Below, piece by piece: positions 27,975 through 37,133 of a stretch of 64,000 nucleotides of DNA (positions within the stretch are counted from its first letter, which is position 1; the number at the start of each line of letters is the position of its first letter). The DNA is taken from contig JAFUEV010000058.1 in the NCBI GenBank assembly GCA_017470245.1, positions 124,001-188,000 of the forward strand. The letters run 5' to 3'. The position numbers and the translations under genes are program-made. This stretch comes from a bacterium. Its GTDB lineage: Bacteria; Cyanobacteriota; Vampirovibrionia; Gastranaerophilales; Gastranaerophilaceae. A model generated the notes under the pieces. It was given only the letters and a program-made list of their open reading frames with translations, had not been told where the DNA came from and ran no database searches.

Positions 27975-29600
27975 TTATATATCTAATCTTCTTCCGCCTC
28001 TCGCTGCTGTTATATCTTCTTTATCAGAAGTATCATCGGCATTATATTGTTTTGTACTTTCTTTTGAAGATGCACTTACGGCTCTTACATTTGCCCATTG
28101 TCTTATTGCCAAAATTTCTTCTTTTTGTGTTTTTGATAACGGGACGGTGTTTTCTATTGCTTTTTGAAAATCTGAAAATTCAAGAGCTCTATTTTCAAAG
28201 AAAGCATCACATAAAGCTGCAACAACAACCTGTTCAATTTCTGAACCTATAAATCCTTCAGTTAACAATGCTAATTGATTAATAACTTTTGTGTCATTCG
28301 GTTTTATATTTGCGCAAACTTCTTTATCTTTAAGATGTTTTGCCAAATGAACCTTAAAAATTTCTTTTCTTTCGTTTAATGTTGGTATATCAACAAAAAA
28401 GATTTCATCAAATCTTCCTTTTCTTAACAGTTCAGGAGGAAGTTTGCTTATATTATTTGCCGTTGCAATAACAAATACCGGAGCGGTTTTTTCTTGCATC
28501 CAAGTTAATAAAGTTCCGAAAATTCTCGAAGAAACACCGCTATCGTTACTGGCAGAAACTCCGTTTAAACCTTTTTCGATTTCATCAACCCATAAAATTG
28601 CGGGTGCAACTGCTTCTACGGTAGCAATGGCTTTACGCATATTTTCTTCGGAGCTGCCTACTAATCCTGAAAATATTTTACCGATATCCAACCTTAACAA
28701 CGGTAACTGCCAAATACTGCTCATTGCTTTTGCTGTTAAACTTTTTCCGCAACCGGGAACACCTGTTACAAGAACACCTTTGGGTGCAGGAATACAATAT
28801 TTTTTTGCTCTTTCAGACCAAGAATTGTTGCGTTTTAAAAGCCATTTTTTTAGATTGTCCAAACCGCCTATATCATTGATATTATAATCACTTTGTATAT
28901 ATTCAAGCATTCCTGTTTTTCTTATAACTTGCATTTTTTCTTCAAGTATAACAGGTAAGTCACTTACATTTAATTTTCCGTCATTAACCATTGCAAGTGC
29001 AAAGGCATTTTCGGCTTCCTGCATTGTTAAACCTAATGCGGCTTTACAAAGTCTGTCTTTATCATCTTCCGTTAATTCGGATATATTGATTTTATTGTTG
29101 GCATTTATCATCTTATTTAAACGTGCTTTTATATCTTCCAATTTTGGAAGCGGAAAATCATATATAACAATATCTTTTTGTAATGATTCTGGTATTGTTA
29201 ATTCCGGTGAAATAAAAATAATATTTTTTCTGACACTGCTTGTTTTTAAAGCAGGAATTAAATCTCTTAAAGCACGTACAATAGGTGCATCTGCAGGACG
29301 ATGTCTGCTGCCGAAAAATACGTGAAAATCATATAAAATAAAAATCGAGTCATTCTCAAATTTTTCAATAAAATCTATAAGTTTTTGAGGTGTTGTTGTA
29401 TCGGGGATTACTTTCTTGTTATTTTTTAATCCCGCAGCCTGAGTCCATATAAAAACTTCTCTTGGATATTTTATTTGAGCTTCACTTGAGGCTATATTTT
29501 TTATAAATTTTGTTACTCTGTCTTCCTCATAAGTTGATATATATATATACGGAAATCTTGCCCTTAATAAATGCGATAATTTTTTTGAATTTTTATCCAT
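27975..29600 (-). CDS. Ycf46-type AAA ATPase
   Basis: A 541-residue AAA protein of the Ycf46/CfxQ-like class known from cyanobacteria and plastids. The N-terminal half is a degenerate ATPase-like domain (LLRARFPYIYISTYEEDRV, IIFISPELTIPESLQKDI); the C-terminal AAA module has Walker A GVPGCGKS, Walker B ILWVDEIEKG, sensor-1 VIATANN and the arginine finger in LLRKGRFDEIFF. An ATG seven codons upstream is an alternative start with no ribosome binding site. Family members have been linked to carbon-uptake regulation in cyanobacteria, but that cannot be the role in a non-photosynthetic cell; the substrate is unknown. It follows the radical SAM gene by 62 bases. Confidence 0.85.
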   Translation of the reverse strand: MDKNSKKLSHLLRARFPYIYISTYEEDRVTKFIKNIASSEAQIKYPREVFIWTQAAGLKNNKKVIPDTTTPQKLIDFIEKFENDSIFILYDFHVFFGSRHRPADAPIVRALRDLIPALKTSSVRKNIIFISPELTIPESLQKDIVIYDFPLPKLEDIKARLNKMINANNKINISELTEDDKDRLCKAALGLTMQEAENAFALAMVNDGKLNVSDLPVILEEKMQVIRKTGMLEYIQSDYNINDIGGLDNLKKWLLKRNNSWSERAKKYCIPAPKGVLVTGVPGCGKSLTAKAMSSIWQLPLLRLDIGKIFSGLVGSSEENMRKAIATVEAVAPAILWVDEIEKGLNGVSASNDSGVSSRIFGTLLTWMQEKTAPVFVIATANNISKLPPELLRKGRFDEIFFVDIPTLNERKEIFKVHLAKHLKDKEVCANIKPNDTKVINQLALLTEGFIGSEIEQVVVAALCDAFFENRALEFSDFQKAIENTVPLSKTQKEEILAIRQWANVRAVSASSKESTKQYNADDTSDKEDITAARGGRRLDI

Positions 29601-29662
29601 TGTTCTCTCACTCTTTTTCATCTAATTTATACTATCATTTTTATTTAATTATTACAATTATT

Positions 29663-30247
29663 TTAGTGTGTTTGGAACATATCAATGCTATTTGACACTT
29701 TTTCAAAATCCCCCATTCCATTTATGAAAACCATTCCGTTTTTTTGAATGTTTACTTCTATTTTATTTTTATATTCTTCTAAAATACTTGGATTATATCG
29801 TTGTGATAAAAAATAATACTTTTGATTGGAAGAACCAACCCAGGGTCTGGAATAATCTTTTTTTTGCTCGTCAAAGTGTCCGTCAATGAGAATATCTATG
29901 TTTTTTAATATGTCTGAATATTTTTCTTTTATACTTTGCATTTCATTACCGGTAAAGCATAATACTGATAGCCCTTTTTTTTGTACATTTTCGGCTAAAA
30001 ATTTAATAACTTCAGGTTGTTCAAAAGGTTCACCTCCTAAGAATGTAATGCCTTCAATATTGGGGGTTGATAATATATCGACCAAAATATCTTGGGCATC
30101 ATATTCTTTGCCTCCGTTATAATCCCAAGTGTTTTTTGCCCAGCAGCCTTTGCAATGTTTAGAACAACCTTGGAACCATATACAATATCTTATTCCGGGG
30201 CCTTCAACTTTTGTGTGTTTTAAAATTTTATATATTCTTGTTTGCAT
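29663..30247 (-). CDS. NrdG-like radical SAM protein
   Basis: A 194-residue radical SAM enzyme of the small activating-enzyme type. The cluster motif is C-x3-C-x2-C (GCSKHCKGCW, residues 29-38), preceded by GPGIRYCIWFQ, and the Gly-rich SAM motif is FLGGEPF. The end has RPWVGSSNQ and LSQRYN. NrdG activates class III ribonucleotide reductase by making a glycyl radical, but no nrdD is in the window. Its place between the HhH protein and Ycf46, with a one-base gap upstream, suggests that it serves the Ycf46 cluster instead; that is inference. Confidence 0.8.
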   Translation of the reverse strand: MQTRIYKILKHTKVEGPGIRYCIWFQGCSKHCKGCWAKNTWDYNGGKEYDAQDILVDILSTPNIEGITFLGGEPFEQPEVIKFLAENVQKKGLSVLCFTGNEMQSIKEKYSDILKNIDILIDGHFDEQKKDYSRPWVGSSNQKYYFLSQRYNPSILEEYKNKIEVNIQKNGMVFINGMGDFEKVSNSIDMFQTH

Positions 30248-30248
30248 T

Positions 30249-31145
30249 TTAAAGGTCTATTATTCTATCACCATTATTTTCAGGTTTGATTTCGAGTGAA
30301 TCGATTATAATATCACCGTCTTCATCACATTTATTTTTTTTGTTTTTTTCTTTTGGGGTTTCCATTATTATATCTTTATTTTGAAAATCAATATATATGA
30401 GTTTATTCAATTGTCTTTGAAAATGCGGTTTTATGTTAAATTCTTTGTAAAATTCACCGTACGAATCAAAGCCGTTATGTTCTTTTCTGTATTTAATTAT
30501 CCTTTTTGCCATTACTATATTTATGCCGGGAAGTTGGGAAAGTTCATTTATATCTGCAGTATTAATATTAACTGTTTTCTGTGTGTTATCTTTTTCTTTT
30601 AGATAATCATCAATATATAATAAATCTTTTTTACTATTTTTATTTTGTGATTTGTTGGCATCTTTTGATTGTGCAATATCAGGGCTATAACTTTCTTGTA
30701 TCAAATTTAGAATTTTTTCGTAAGTTGTATCTTCATTAAAATAAACACAAATTTGGTTAAATGTTTCATTAAAAAAATTTTTTAACACATTATCACGTAT
30801 AGCCATATAATTATCATCTTTATAGTTATCCCATTTTACTTTAAAGTTTTCCTTTCGATCTTTTATGTTCATGCAGGCTATTGATAATTGTACCTTATTA
30901 AATATTAATGTTACGTTTTTATTTTTTAATGAATATGCGTTATGAAAAGGCGAAAGATAATTTTTTACTTTTCTTAGAGCTAATTGCCTTTTGATTATAC
31001 ATTGAATCCAATCACTAATATCCACATAGCTCATTCCGTAATTATATTCATACGAATAACGATAATTTCGGTAAGAGAGTGGTCTATTTGCTCTAATAAT
31101 GGAAATTATAATTACCCATATAAAAAAACCTATTAAACGAAACAT
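30249..31145 (-). CDS. Membrane-anchored ComEA-like helix-hairpin-helix protein
   Basis: A 298-residue protein with a hydrophobic N-terminal helix (1-18) and a polar middle. A tandem helix-hairpin-helix lies at about residues 195-255: VNINTADINELSQLPGI then AKRIIKYR, as in the DNA-binding part of ComEA. It has a basic linker (KNKKN) and an acidic tail. ComEA binds incoming DNA during competence, but this protein is longer and no comEC is near. It is the first gene of the Ycf46 run and ends one base before the radical SAM gene. Confidence 0.7.
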   Translation of the reverse strand: MFRLIGFFIWVIIISIIRANRPLSYRNYRYSYEYNYGMSYVDISDWIQCIIKRQLALRKVKNYLSPFHNAYSLKNKNVTLIFNKVQLSIACMNIKDRKENFKVKWDNYKDDNYMAIRDNVLKNFFNETFNQICVYFNEDTTYEKILNLIQESYSPDIAQSKDANKSQNKNSKKDLLYIDDYLKEKDNTQKTVNINTADINELSQLPGINIVMAKRIIKYRKEHNGFDSYGEFYKEFNIKPHFQRQLNKLIYIDFQNKDIIMETPKEKNKKNKCDEDGDIIIDSLEIKPENNGDRIIDL

Positions 31146-31266
31146 TTATACTCCAATTCGCTTAAATTTATATATATACTAATTCCCTATTTGTATAAAA
31201 AACAACATTTATTTGGTTGAGTTTATTATTCGTATATTGTAAAATGGATTGGGAGAGGTGTTTTGT

Positions 31267-32559
31267 ATGATTGACAGATATGCAAGAGAAGAAATGAAAA
31301 ATATTTGGGAATTAAATTCTAAATTTCAATATTATCTTGATGTAGAACTTGCAGTTTGCAAAGCATATAATCATCTCGGTCAAATTCCCGATGATGCTCT
31401 TTTGGATATAAATAAAAAAGCTGCTTTTTCCGTTGATAGGATTGATGAAATAGAAAAAGAAGTTCACCATGATGTTATAGCTTTTTTAACAAATGTTAAT
31501 GAAAATGTAGGTGAAAATTCCCGTTATATTCATATGGGGTTAACAAGCAGTGATGTTATAGATACTGCATTAGCTATTCAAATGCAAAAAGCAGGTAAGA
31601 TAATAATGAAAGATATTGATAATCTGCTTGAAACATTAAAAGAAAAAGCTAAAGAACATAAAAATACTATTTGTATAGGTCGTTCACATGGTGTTCACGC
31701 TGAGCCTATGACATTTGGTGTAAAATTATGCGGTTGGATTGATTTGTTTGAACGAAATCAACGTAACTTCGAGAAAGCATTAAATGAGGCTAATGTAGGT
31801 CAAATATCAGGTCCTGTCGGTACATACAGTAATGTTTCACCTGAAATTGAGCAGCTGGCATGTCAATATTTGGGATTAAAACCTGCAAAATTTTCAACTC
31901 AAGTGATTGCACGTGATATTCATGCTCAATATATGCAAGCTTTAGCATTAATTGCAAGTGTTATAGAACAAGTTGCCGTTGAATTGCGTCATCTTCAAAG
32001 AACGGAAGTATTGGAAGCGGAAGAAGGATTTTCAAAGGGGCAAAAAGGTTCATCAGCCATGCCTCATAAGAAAAATCCGATTTCTGCAGAAAATTTGTCG
32101 GGTTTGGCTCGTGTTGTTCGGTCAAATTCATTTGCAGCTATGGAAAATATTCCTTTATGGCATGAACGTGATATATCTCATAGTAGCGTAGAAAGAATTA
32201 TTTTGCCTGATTCTACAATTTTGATTGATTATATGCTGACAAGACTTGATAAAACAATAAAAAATCTTGTTGTTCATGAAGATAATATGTTAAAAAACAC
32301 AAACTTATTTGGCGGAATAGTATTTTCTCAGAAGGTTTTATTAAAATTATGTTCAAAAGGACTTTTGAGAGAAGATGCTTATAAACTGGTTCAAAGAAAT
32401 GCACTTGATGCTTTTAACAATCATGGCAGTTTTTTTGATAATCTTTTATCTGATAAAGATGTTTTAAAAACATTATCGATTGTTGAAATAAAAGAATGCT
32501 TTAATATTGATGACTATCTTAAAAACATTAATTATATATATAAGAAGTTCAATCTTTAA
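31267..32559 (+). CDS. purB: Adenylosuccinate lyase
   Basis: A 430-residue enzyme of the fumarase/aspartase superfamily that splits SAICAR and adenylosuccinate in purine synthesis. It has the signature loop GSSAMPHKKNP, the general-acid His region GRSHGVHAEP and the TSSDVIDTA motif. The ATG at 31267 is preceded by GGGAGAGG at a good distance; a TTG 18 bases upstream is in frame but overlaps that site, so I reject it. The 3' end overlaps the convergent SGNH gene by 11 bases. Confidence 0.95.
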   Translation: MIDRYAREEMKNIWELNSKFQYYLDVELAVCKAYNHLGQIPDDALLDINKKAAFSVDRIDEIEKEVHHDVIAFLTNVNENVGENSRYIHMGLTSSDVIDTALAIQMQKAGKIIMKDIDNLLETLKEKAKEHKNTICIGRSHGVHAEPMTFGVKLCGWIDLFERNQRNFEKALNEANVGQISGPVGTYSNVSPEIEQLACQYLGLKPAKFSTQVIARDIHAQYMQALALIASVIEQVAVELRHLQRTEVLEAEEGFSKGQKGSSAMPHKKNPISAENLSGLARVVRSNSFAAMENIPLWHERDISHSSVERIILPDSTILIDYMLTRLDKTIKNLVVHEDNMLKNTNLFGGIVFSQKVLLKLCSKGLLREDAYKLVQRNALDAFNNHGSFFDNLLSDKDVLKTLSIVEIKECFNIDDYLKNINYIYKKFNL

Positions 32560-33520
32560 GATGTAAGCGTTCGGCAATTAATGGTGTTAATAAATCCCAT
32601 GCTGTTTCTTTAGGATGACCGTTATCTAACATAAAATATTTTTCTGTTCTTAAATTTTCAGAAGTTAAGTCTTTTGTTGAAATGACATTAATTCCTTCTT
32701 TTTCTAAGATATCAGTTAAGTAGTATTTATATGGTATGCCCCATTCTCCTGGTTCATAATATATTACCGTGAAATTTATTTTTTTCCCTAAATGTTTTTC
32801 TATATTGTTTCTGGATTCAATAATGTATTTTGATATATCATCGTGAATTTTATATGTTTCCTTTTGTGAAGTAATTGCAGCTTTGGCTGCTTTATTATGA
32901 TTGTATATTTTTCTAAGGTGTATAGACTTTAGAAAATTAACAAATATATTATCATAATTATCCAGTACCGGTTTATTGTTTTTAATTGTGTAATGGAGAT
33001 ATTCCCAACTATCAACACTATAATAGTGTTCAAGATAAAGCCTTCTCATGTGATCTGATATCATAATAAAAATGACATTATCCGTATCTTTAATATCTTC
33101 ATATAACATTTCTGTTTCGGTTTGGAATAACATGTGTTGAATGCTCCATCCGACAGCAGCTCTGTTATAAACGGGATGTTTTATTAAATGGGCGAGTTTA
33201 TAAGTAAAAGTTTGATTTTGGTTTAAAAAATCTCCGTAAGCATAAGAACAACCAAACACAATAATAGGCTTTTTATCTTTATACTCCAAACCGTCAGGCA
33301 ATCTTCCGAGATACTTACTTTTCCCTTTAAAAAATAGTTCAGGATAGACAATAATATTGGGTTTTTTTGATATTAATGAATATTTGAATACTACTTTTTG
33401 GTTTGGATATACTTTTTTAAAACTAATGAGTGCTTTTTTATAAGTTAAATAATCAAAAAGTATAAAAAATAAACAAAATAGGACTATGTTAATAAGTGTG
33501 ATTTTTATTATTTTCTTCAT
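32549..33520 (-). CDS. Membrane-anchored SGNH-type hydrolase
   Basis: A 323-residue protein with an N-terminal transmembrane helix (residues 5-25) and an SGNH/GDSL-like fold. The nucleophile block is FGCSYAYGD (about residues 89-97, Ser in GCS), block II is RAAVGWSIQ, and the catalytic pair lies in DNGHPKETAW (Asp and His, block V). Block III Asn is not obvious (MISDHMRR). Such anchored enzymes often add or remove acyl groups on surface polysaccharides; the substrate here is unknown. A related gene (38866-39888) sits on the other side of the ribosomal block, facing away. Confidence 0.75.
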   Translation of the reverse strand: MKKIIKITLINIVLFCLFFILFDYLTYKKALISFKKVYPNQKVVFKYSLISKKPNIIVYPELFFKGKSKYLGRLPDGLEYKDKKPIIVFGCSYAYGDFLNQNQTFTYKLAHLIKHPVYNRAAVGWSIQHMLFQTETEMLYEDIKDTDNVIFIMISDHMRRLYLEHYYSVDSWEYLHYTIKNNKPVLDNYDNIFVNFLKSIHLRKIYNHNKAAKAAITSQKETYKIHDDISKYIIESRNNIEKHLGKKINFTVIYYEPGEWGIPYKYYLTDILEKEGINVISTKDLTSENLRTEKYFMLDNGHPKETAWDLLTPLIAERLHLKD

Positions 33521-33827
33521 TTTTTTTACCTGAAACTCTATAAATTATAACATATATAAAAATTGTTTTTAAACGAATAAAAAATGTTTATTTAAACATA
33601 AGAAACTTTTATATATTAAGAAAAATTTACAAATTGGTTAAATTAATAAGAAATAATGGGATTTTAAGAATGTTGAAAAGATTGTATAACTCCTAAGTTT
33701 ATAAAAACAATAATAAATATTTTTTAAGAAATAGCCAAAAGATAAAACTCCGCTAGAAAAAGGGGGTTGATTTGAAAAATTTAACATGTAGTATAAATAT
33801 ATTACCTTATCATAATGAAAGGAAAGT
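33521..33827. other. Intergenic region upstream of infA
   Basis: A 307-base AT-rich gap between divergent genes. Apart from a probable promoter at 33767-33794 and some imperfect GTTTAAA-type inverted words near 33570-33600, I see no gene, RNA structure or terminator here. Confidence 0.6.
33767..33794 (+). promoter_or_regulatory. Probable promoter of the infA-rpsI block
   Basis: TTGATT (33767-33772) and TAGTAT (33789-33794) are 16 bases apart, and TATAAA two bases further gives an alternative -10. It lies 34 bases before the infA start. In such AT-rich DNA this is only suggestive. Confidence 0.4.
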
Positions 33828-34043
33828 ATGTCAAAAGACGTAATAGAATTTGAAGGAACAATAATAGAATCGCTGCCGAACGCAATGTTTAGAGTAGGAC
33901 TTGAAAACGGGCATGAGATACTTGCTCATATATCAGGAAAAATAAGAAAAAATTTCATAAAAATATTACCGGGCGACAAGGTAAAGGTTGAAATGACACC
34001 GTACGATTTAACAAGAGGTCGCATTACATACAGACTTAAATAA
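33828..34043 (+). CDS. infA: Translation initiation factor IF-1
   Basis: A 71-residue S1/OB-fold protein that binds the ribosomal A site during initiation. Length and sequence ([38 protein letters not shown]) are standard. AAAGGAAAG precedes the ATG. It opens the ribosomal block, 17 bases before rpmJ. In many genomes infA follows secY-adk-map, but here the upstream neighbour is a divergent hydrolase gene. Confidence 0.97.
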   Translation: MSKDVIEFEGTIIESLPNAMFRVGLENGHEILAHISGKIRKNFIKILPGDKVKVEMTPYDLTRGRITYRLK

Positions 34044-34060
34044 TATAAAGGAAAATAGAC

Positions 34061-34174
34061 ATGAAAGTAAGAGCATCAGTAAAACCGCTTTGTGACAAAT
34101 GCAAAGTTATTAAAAGAAAAGGAAGAGTAGCTATTATTTGTGAAAATCCTAAACACAAACAAAGACAAGGTTAA
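34061..34174 (+). CDS. rpmJ: 50S ribosomal protein L36
   Basis: A 37-codon gene starting with ATG at 34061 and ending with TAA at 34172-34174. The product starts [20 protein letters not shown] and has the zinc-ribbon ligands Cys11, Cys14, Cys27 and His32, so it is the zinc-binding form of L36. AAAGGAAAA precedes the start. It lies between infA and rpsM, as in most bacteria. Confidence 0.97.
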   Translation: MKVRASVKPLCDKCKVIKRKGRVAIICENPKHKQRQG

Positions 34175-34213
34175 TTTCCCGTAAGACGGAGTTGAGTAAA
34201 GCTCCAGGGGAAA
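34175..34213 (+). promoter_or_regulatory. Hairpin in the rpmJ-rpsM leader
   Basis: TTTCCC (34175-34180) pairs with GGGAAA (34208-34213), enclosing GGAG (34188-34191) with CTCC (34202-34205). The only GC-rich spot in the region, it ends 46 bases before rpsM, where ribosomal protein S4 regulates the alpha operon in Escherichia coli. A control element is possible; an S4 site is not proven. Confidence 0.4.
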
Positions 34214-34259
34214 AAGAAAAAACAAAAAATCCAAGTAACATAAAATAAAAGGAGAAATT

Positions 34260-34625
34260 ATGGCAAGACTTGCGGGGGTAGATTTACCTCGTAATAAAAG
34301 AATGATAATTGCATTGACCTATATTTACGGTATAGGACCTGCAAGAAGTGCAAAAATATTGGCAGCTTGCGGAATATCCGAAGATTTAAGAACGGATGAT
34401 TTAACAGATGACAATATTAAAAAATTAAGAGAAGAAATTGCACATTACACAATTGAAGGTGATTTAAGAAGAGAAGAATCTTTAAACATTAAGAGATTAA
34501 GTGAAATTAACTCTTACAGAGGAATGCGTCACAGACGTAAACTTCCTGCAAGAGGACAAAGAACAAAAACAAATGCTAGAACAAGACGTGGTAAGAAAAC
34601 AGGCCCAATCGCCAACAAGAAATAA
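34260..34625 (+). CDS. rpsM: 30S ribosomal protein S13
   Basis: A 121-residue S13 of normal length. It has the helix-two-turns-helix core ([13 protein letters not shown]) and the basic C-terminal tail [17 protein letters not shown] that reaches tRNA in the P site. S13 sits in the head of the 30S subunit and contacts the 50S subunit. AAAAGGAGAAATT precedes the ATG. It begins the rpsM-rpsK-rpsD-rpoA-rplQ alpha-operon order, 20 bases before rpsK. Confidence 0.98.
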   Translation: MARLAGVDLPRNKRMIIALTYIYGIGPARSAKILAACGISEDLRTDDLTDDNIKKLREEIAHYTIEGDLRREESLNIKRLSEINSYRGMRHRRKLPARGQRTKTNARTRRGKKTGPIANKK

Positions 34626-34645
34626 TTGAAGGAGTAATATAAACA

Positions 34646-35032
34646 ATGGCTAGACCCGTAAAAACTAAAAAGAAAGAAAAAAAGAATGTATTACAAGGTG
34701 TTGTACATATACAATCAACATTTAACAATACAATCGTAACTTCAACAGATACTCAAGGTAATGCTATTGCTTGGGCTTCTGCAGGTGGCTGCGGATTTAA
34801 AGGTGCAAGAAAAGGCACTCCGTTTGCAGCACAATCAGCAGCAGAAAAGGTTGCTAAACAATCAATCGACCAAGGAATGAAAAAGGTTGAAGTTTATATT
34901 AAAGGACCCGGTTCAGGTAGAGAAACAGCAATCAGAGCTATCCAAGCCGCTGGACTTGAAATTACATTAATTAAGGACGTTACACCAATTCCTCATAACG
35001 GTTGCCGTCCTCCAAAAAGACGTAGAGTATAA
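34646..35032 (+). CDS. rpsK: 30S ribosomal protein S11
   Basis: A 128-residue S11, on the 30S platform near the mRNA exit. It has [19 protein letters not shown] and the C-terminal block [21 protein letters not shown] lies before the ATG. The gaps to rpsM (20 bases) and rpsD (23 bases) indicate one transcript. Confidence 0.98.
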   Translation: MARPVKTKKKEKKNVLQGVVHIQSTFNNTIVTSTDTQGNAIAWASAGGCGFKGARKGTPFAAQSAAEKVAKQSIDQGMKKVEVYIKGPGSGRETAIRAIQAAGLEITLIKDVTPIPHNGCRPPKRRRV

Positions 35033-35055
35033 CAAATAACGTAAGGAGTCATAAA

Positions 35056-35658
35056 TTGGCTAAATATACAGGACCATCAAATAAATTATATCGTAACTAC
35101 GGAGTTACTGATTTATCAAACAGAAAGTTGGTTTCTTCATTAAGACAAAATGCTTCTGGTCAGCATGGCGCAGCAAGAAAGAAACTTTCAGAATATGCGA
35201 TTCACTTAAATGAAAAGCAAAAAATTCGTTTAACATATCTTGTAAGCGAAAAACAATTCGTTAGATATTATAACGAAGCAAGCAGAAGAAAAGGCGTTAC
35301 AGGTACAATTCTTTTGCAATTATTAGAATCAAGATTGGATAACATTGTTTTCAGAACAGGTTATGCTATTTCAAGAAAACAAGCAAGACAAATCGTTAAT
35401 CACGGTCATGTTCTTGTTAACGGAAAACGTGTTGACATCCCTTCTTACATTGTAAAAGCCGGTGATGTAATTACATTCAAATCAGGCAGTTCTGATTTTA
35501 TTAAATCAGTTACTGATTCTATCGATTTGGCATTAGCTCCGGCATGGATGACAATAGATAAAGAAGCTCAAAAGATAACTTTTGACAGAATTCCGGAAAG
35601 AGAAGAAATAGACCCCGAACTTAAAGAACAACTTGTAATCGAGTATTATTCTAAATAA
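35056..35658 (+). CDS. rpsD: 30S ribosomal protein S4
   Basis: A 200-residue S4, a primary 16S-binding protein and, in several bacteria, repressor of this operon. The start codon is TTG (ATTGGCTAAATATAC) and AAGGAG lies 10 bases before it. The N-terminus lacks the zinc-binding cysteines of the C+ type, and the S4 RNA-binding domain is in the middle (RLDNIVFRTGYAISRKQARQIVNHGHV, split here by position 92-118). The protein is of normal length. Confidence 0.97.
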   Translation: MAKYTGPSNKLYRNYGVTDLSNRKLVSSLRQNASGQHGAARKKLSEYAIHLNEKQKIRLTYLVSEKQFVRYYNEASRRKGVTGTILLQLLESRLDNIVFRTGYAISRKQARQIVNHGHVLVNGKRVDIPSYIVKAGDVITFKSGSSDFIKSVTDSIDLALAPAWMTIDKEAQKITFDRIPEREEIDPELKEQLVIEYYSK

Positions 35659-35677
35659 TTGTAGGAGATAATTTATA

Positions 35678-36655
35678 ATGGAATTGAAAATTAAATGCAT
35701 AAATACAACAACCAGTTCAGATGGTTCACAATACGGTAAATTCGTAGTTGAACCATTAGAAAAGGGTTTTGGTACTACTGTAGGTAACGCTTTAAGAAGA
35801 GTGTTATTATCTTCATTAGAAGGTGCTGCAGTTACTTCAATCAGAATTGACGGTATTACTCACGAATATACTTCAATTCCGGGAATTGTTGAAGATGCAA
35901 TCGACATTATGTTAAATTTAAAAGGTTTAACAGTAAAAACAGAAGATAAAGATCCTCAACATTTAAAATTAGAAGTAGACAGACCCGGACCGGTACTTGC
36001 AAGTGATTTGCAATTACCTGCAGGTGTTAAAGTTGTAAATCCTGACTGGTTAATATGTACAATTTCAGAAGGCGGAAGTATTTCTGCAGATATTACCGTT
36101 GAAACCGGTAAAGGTTACAGAACAGTTGATGTTCTAAAAGAAAACAAAGGTAATATTCCTATAGATTTATTACCGATTGATGCTTCATTCATGCCGATTA
36201 AGAGAGTGAGCTACAATGTTGAAAGCACTCGTGTTGGTGATTCTATCGACTTTGATAAATTAACTCTTGAAATTTGGTCAAACGGAAGTGTTGATGTAAG
36301 CAGTGCTTTAAGTCAAGCAGCTAATTTGTTAATTGAACACTTTATGCAAATAGCTTCAATAACAGGTCAACCTGCAGTATTACCTACACAACATACAGTA
36401 GAAGTTGAACCTGAAGAAGAAGTTCAAACTCCAAGTATTTCAATTGAAGATTTGGAACTTTCCGTTAGAGCTTATAATTGCTTAAAGAGAGCAAGTATTA
36501 ATTCTTTGGCTGAATTATTAAAGAAATCAGAACATGATTTATTAAGCATTAAAAACTTCGGTAAAAAATCATCTGATGAAGTTATAGAAAAATTACATCA
36601 GGTAGGGTTGGAACTTCAACCAAATCCTGAAGGTGTAGAGTTAGAAGAAGTATAA
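35678..36655 (+). CDS. rpoA: RNA polymerase alpha subunit
   Basis: A 325-residue alpha subunit. The N-terminal assembly domain has GFGTTVGNALRRVLLSSLEG (residues 31-50), and the C-terminal DNA-binding domain (about 245-315) has IEDLELSVRAYNCLKRA and LLSIKNFGKKSSDEV. Length and order are standard. It lies 19 bases after rpsD and 19 bases before rplQ. Confidence 0.98.
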   Translation: MELKIKCINTTTSSDGSQYGKFVVEPLEKGFGTTVGNALRRVLLSSLEGAAVTSIRIDGITHEYTSIPGIVEDAIDIMLNLKGLTVKTEDKDPQHLKLEVDRPGPVLASDLQLPAGVKVVNPDWLICTISEGGSISADITVETGKGYRTVDVLKENKGNIPIDLLPIDASFMPIKRVSYNVESTRVGDSIDFDKLTLEIWSNGSVDVSSALSQAANLLIEHFMQIASITGQPAVLPTQHTVEVEPEEEVQTPSISIEDLELSVRAYNCLKRASINSLAELLKKSEHDLLSIKNFGKKSSDEVIEKLHQVGLELQPNPEGVELEEV

Positions 36656-36674
36656 TTACAAAAGGACAAATAAA

Positions 36675-37133
36675 ATGAGACACCAATGCAACAGAAACAG
36701 ACTTGGCAGACCTCAAGACCAAAGAAAAGCTTTATTAAGATCTTTGGCTACCGAACTGTTCTTACATGGCGAAATCACAACAACACTTTCTAAAGCAAAA
36801 GCATTAAAACCTTATGCTGAAGAAATTGTTACTCTTGCAAAAAGAGGAGATTTACACGCTAGAAGACAAGCTGCTAAGTTTATATACAATGTTAAAACAT
36901 CAAAATACGTTAACAGAGAAACCGGAGAACTTTTTGATGAACCTCAAAAAGTAAAAACAGAAGAAGGTAAAACAAAAATCGACAGAACTGTAATACCTCA
37001 AACTGTTTTGAGAAAGTTATTCTCTGAAATCGGAAAACAATATGAAGGCAGAAATGGTGGATATACAAGAATATACCACTTACCTCCAAGAAGAGGTGAC
37101 GCTGCCGAAATGGCTTTAATTCAATTGGTATAA
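36675..37133 (+). CDS. rplQ: 50S ribosomal protein L17
   Basis: A 152-residue L17, somewhat longer than the usual 116-130 because of an insertion around YVNRETGELFDEPQKVKTEE (residues 77-96). The conserved parts are RLGRPQDQRKALLRSLATEL at the start and GYTRIYHLPPRRGDAAEMA at the end. Its stop codon overlaps the ATG of truA (TAATG), so the two are translationally coupled. Confidence 0.96.
   Translation: MRHQCNRNRLGRPQDQRKALLRSLATELFLHGEITTTLSKAKALKPYAEEIVTLAKRGDLHARRQAAKFIYNVKTSKYVNRETGELFDEPQKVKTEEGKTKIDRTVIPQTVLRKLFSEIGKQYEGRNGGYTRIYHLPPRRGDAAEMALIQLV

Noticed and set aside
28444-28887. 147-codon plus-strand frame inside the Ycf46 gene
   Set aside because: Antisense shadow of the AAA module with Walker motifs on the other strand.
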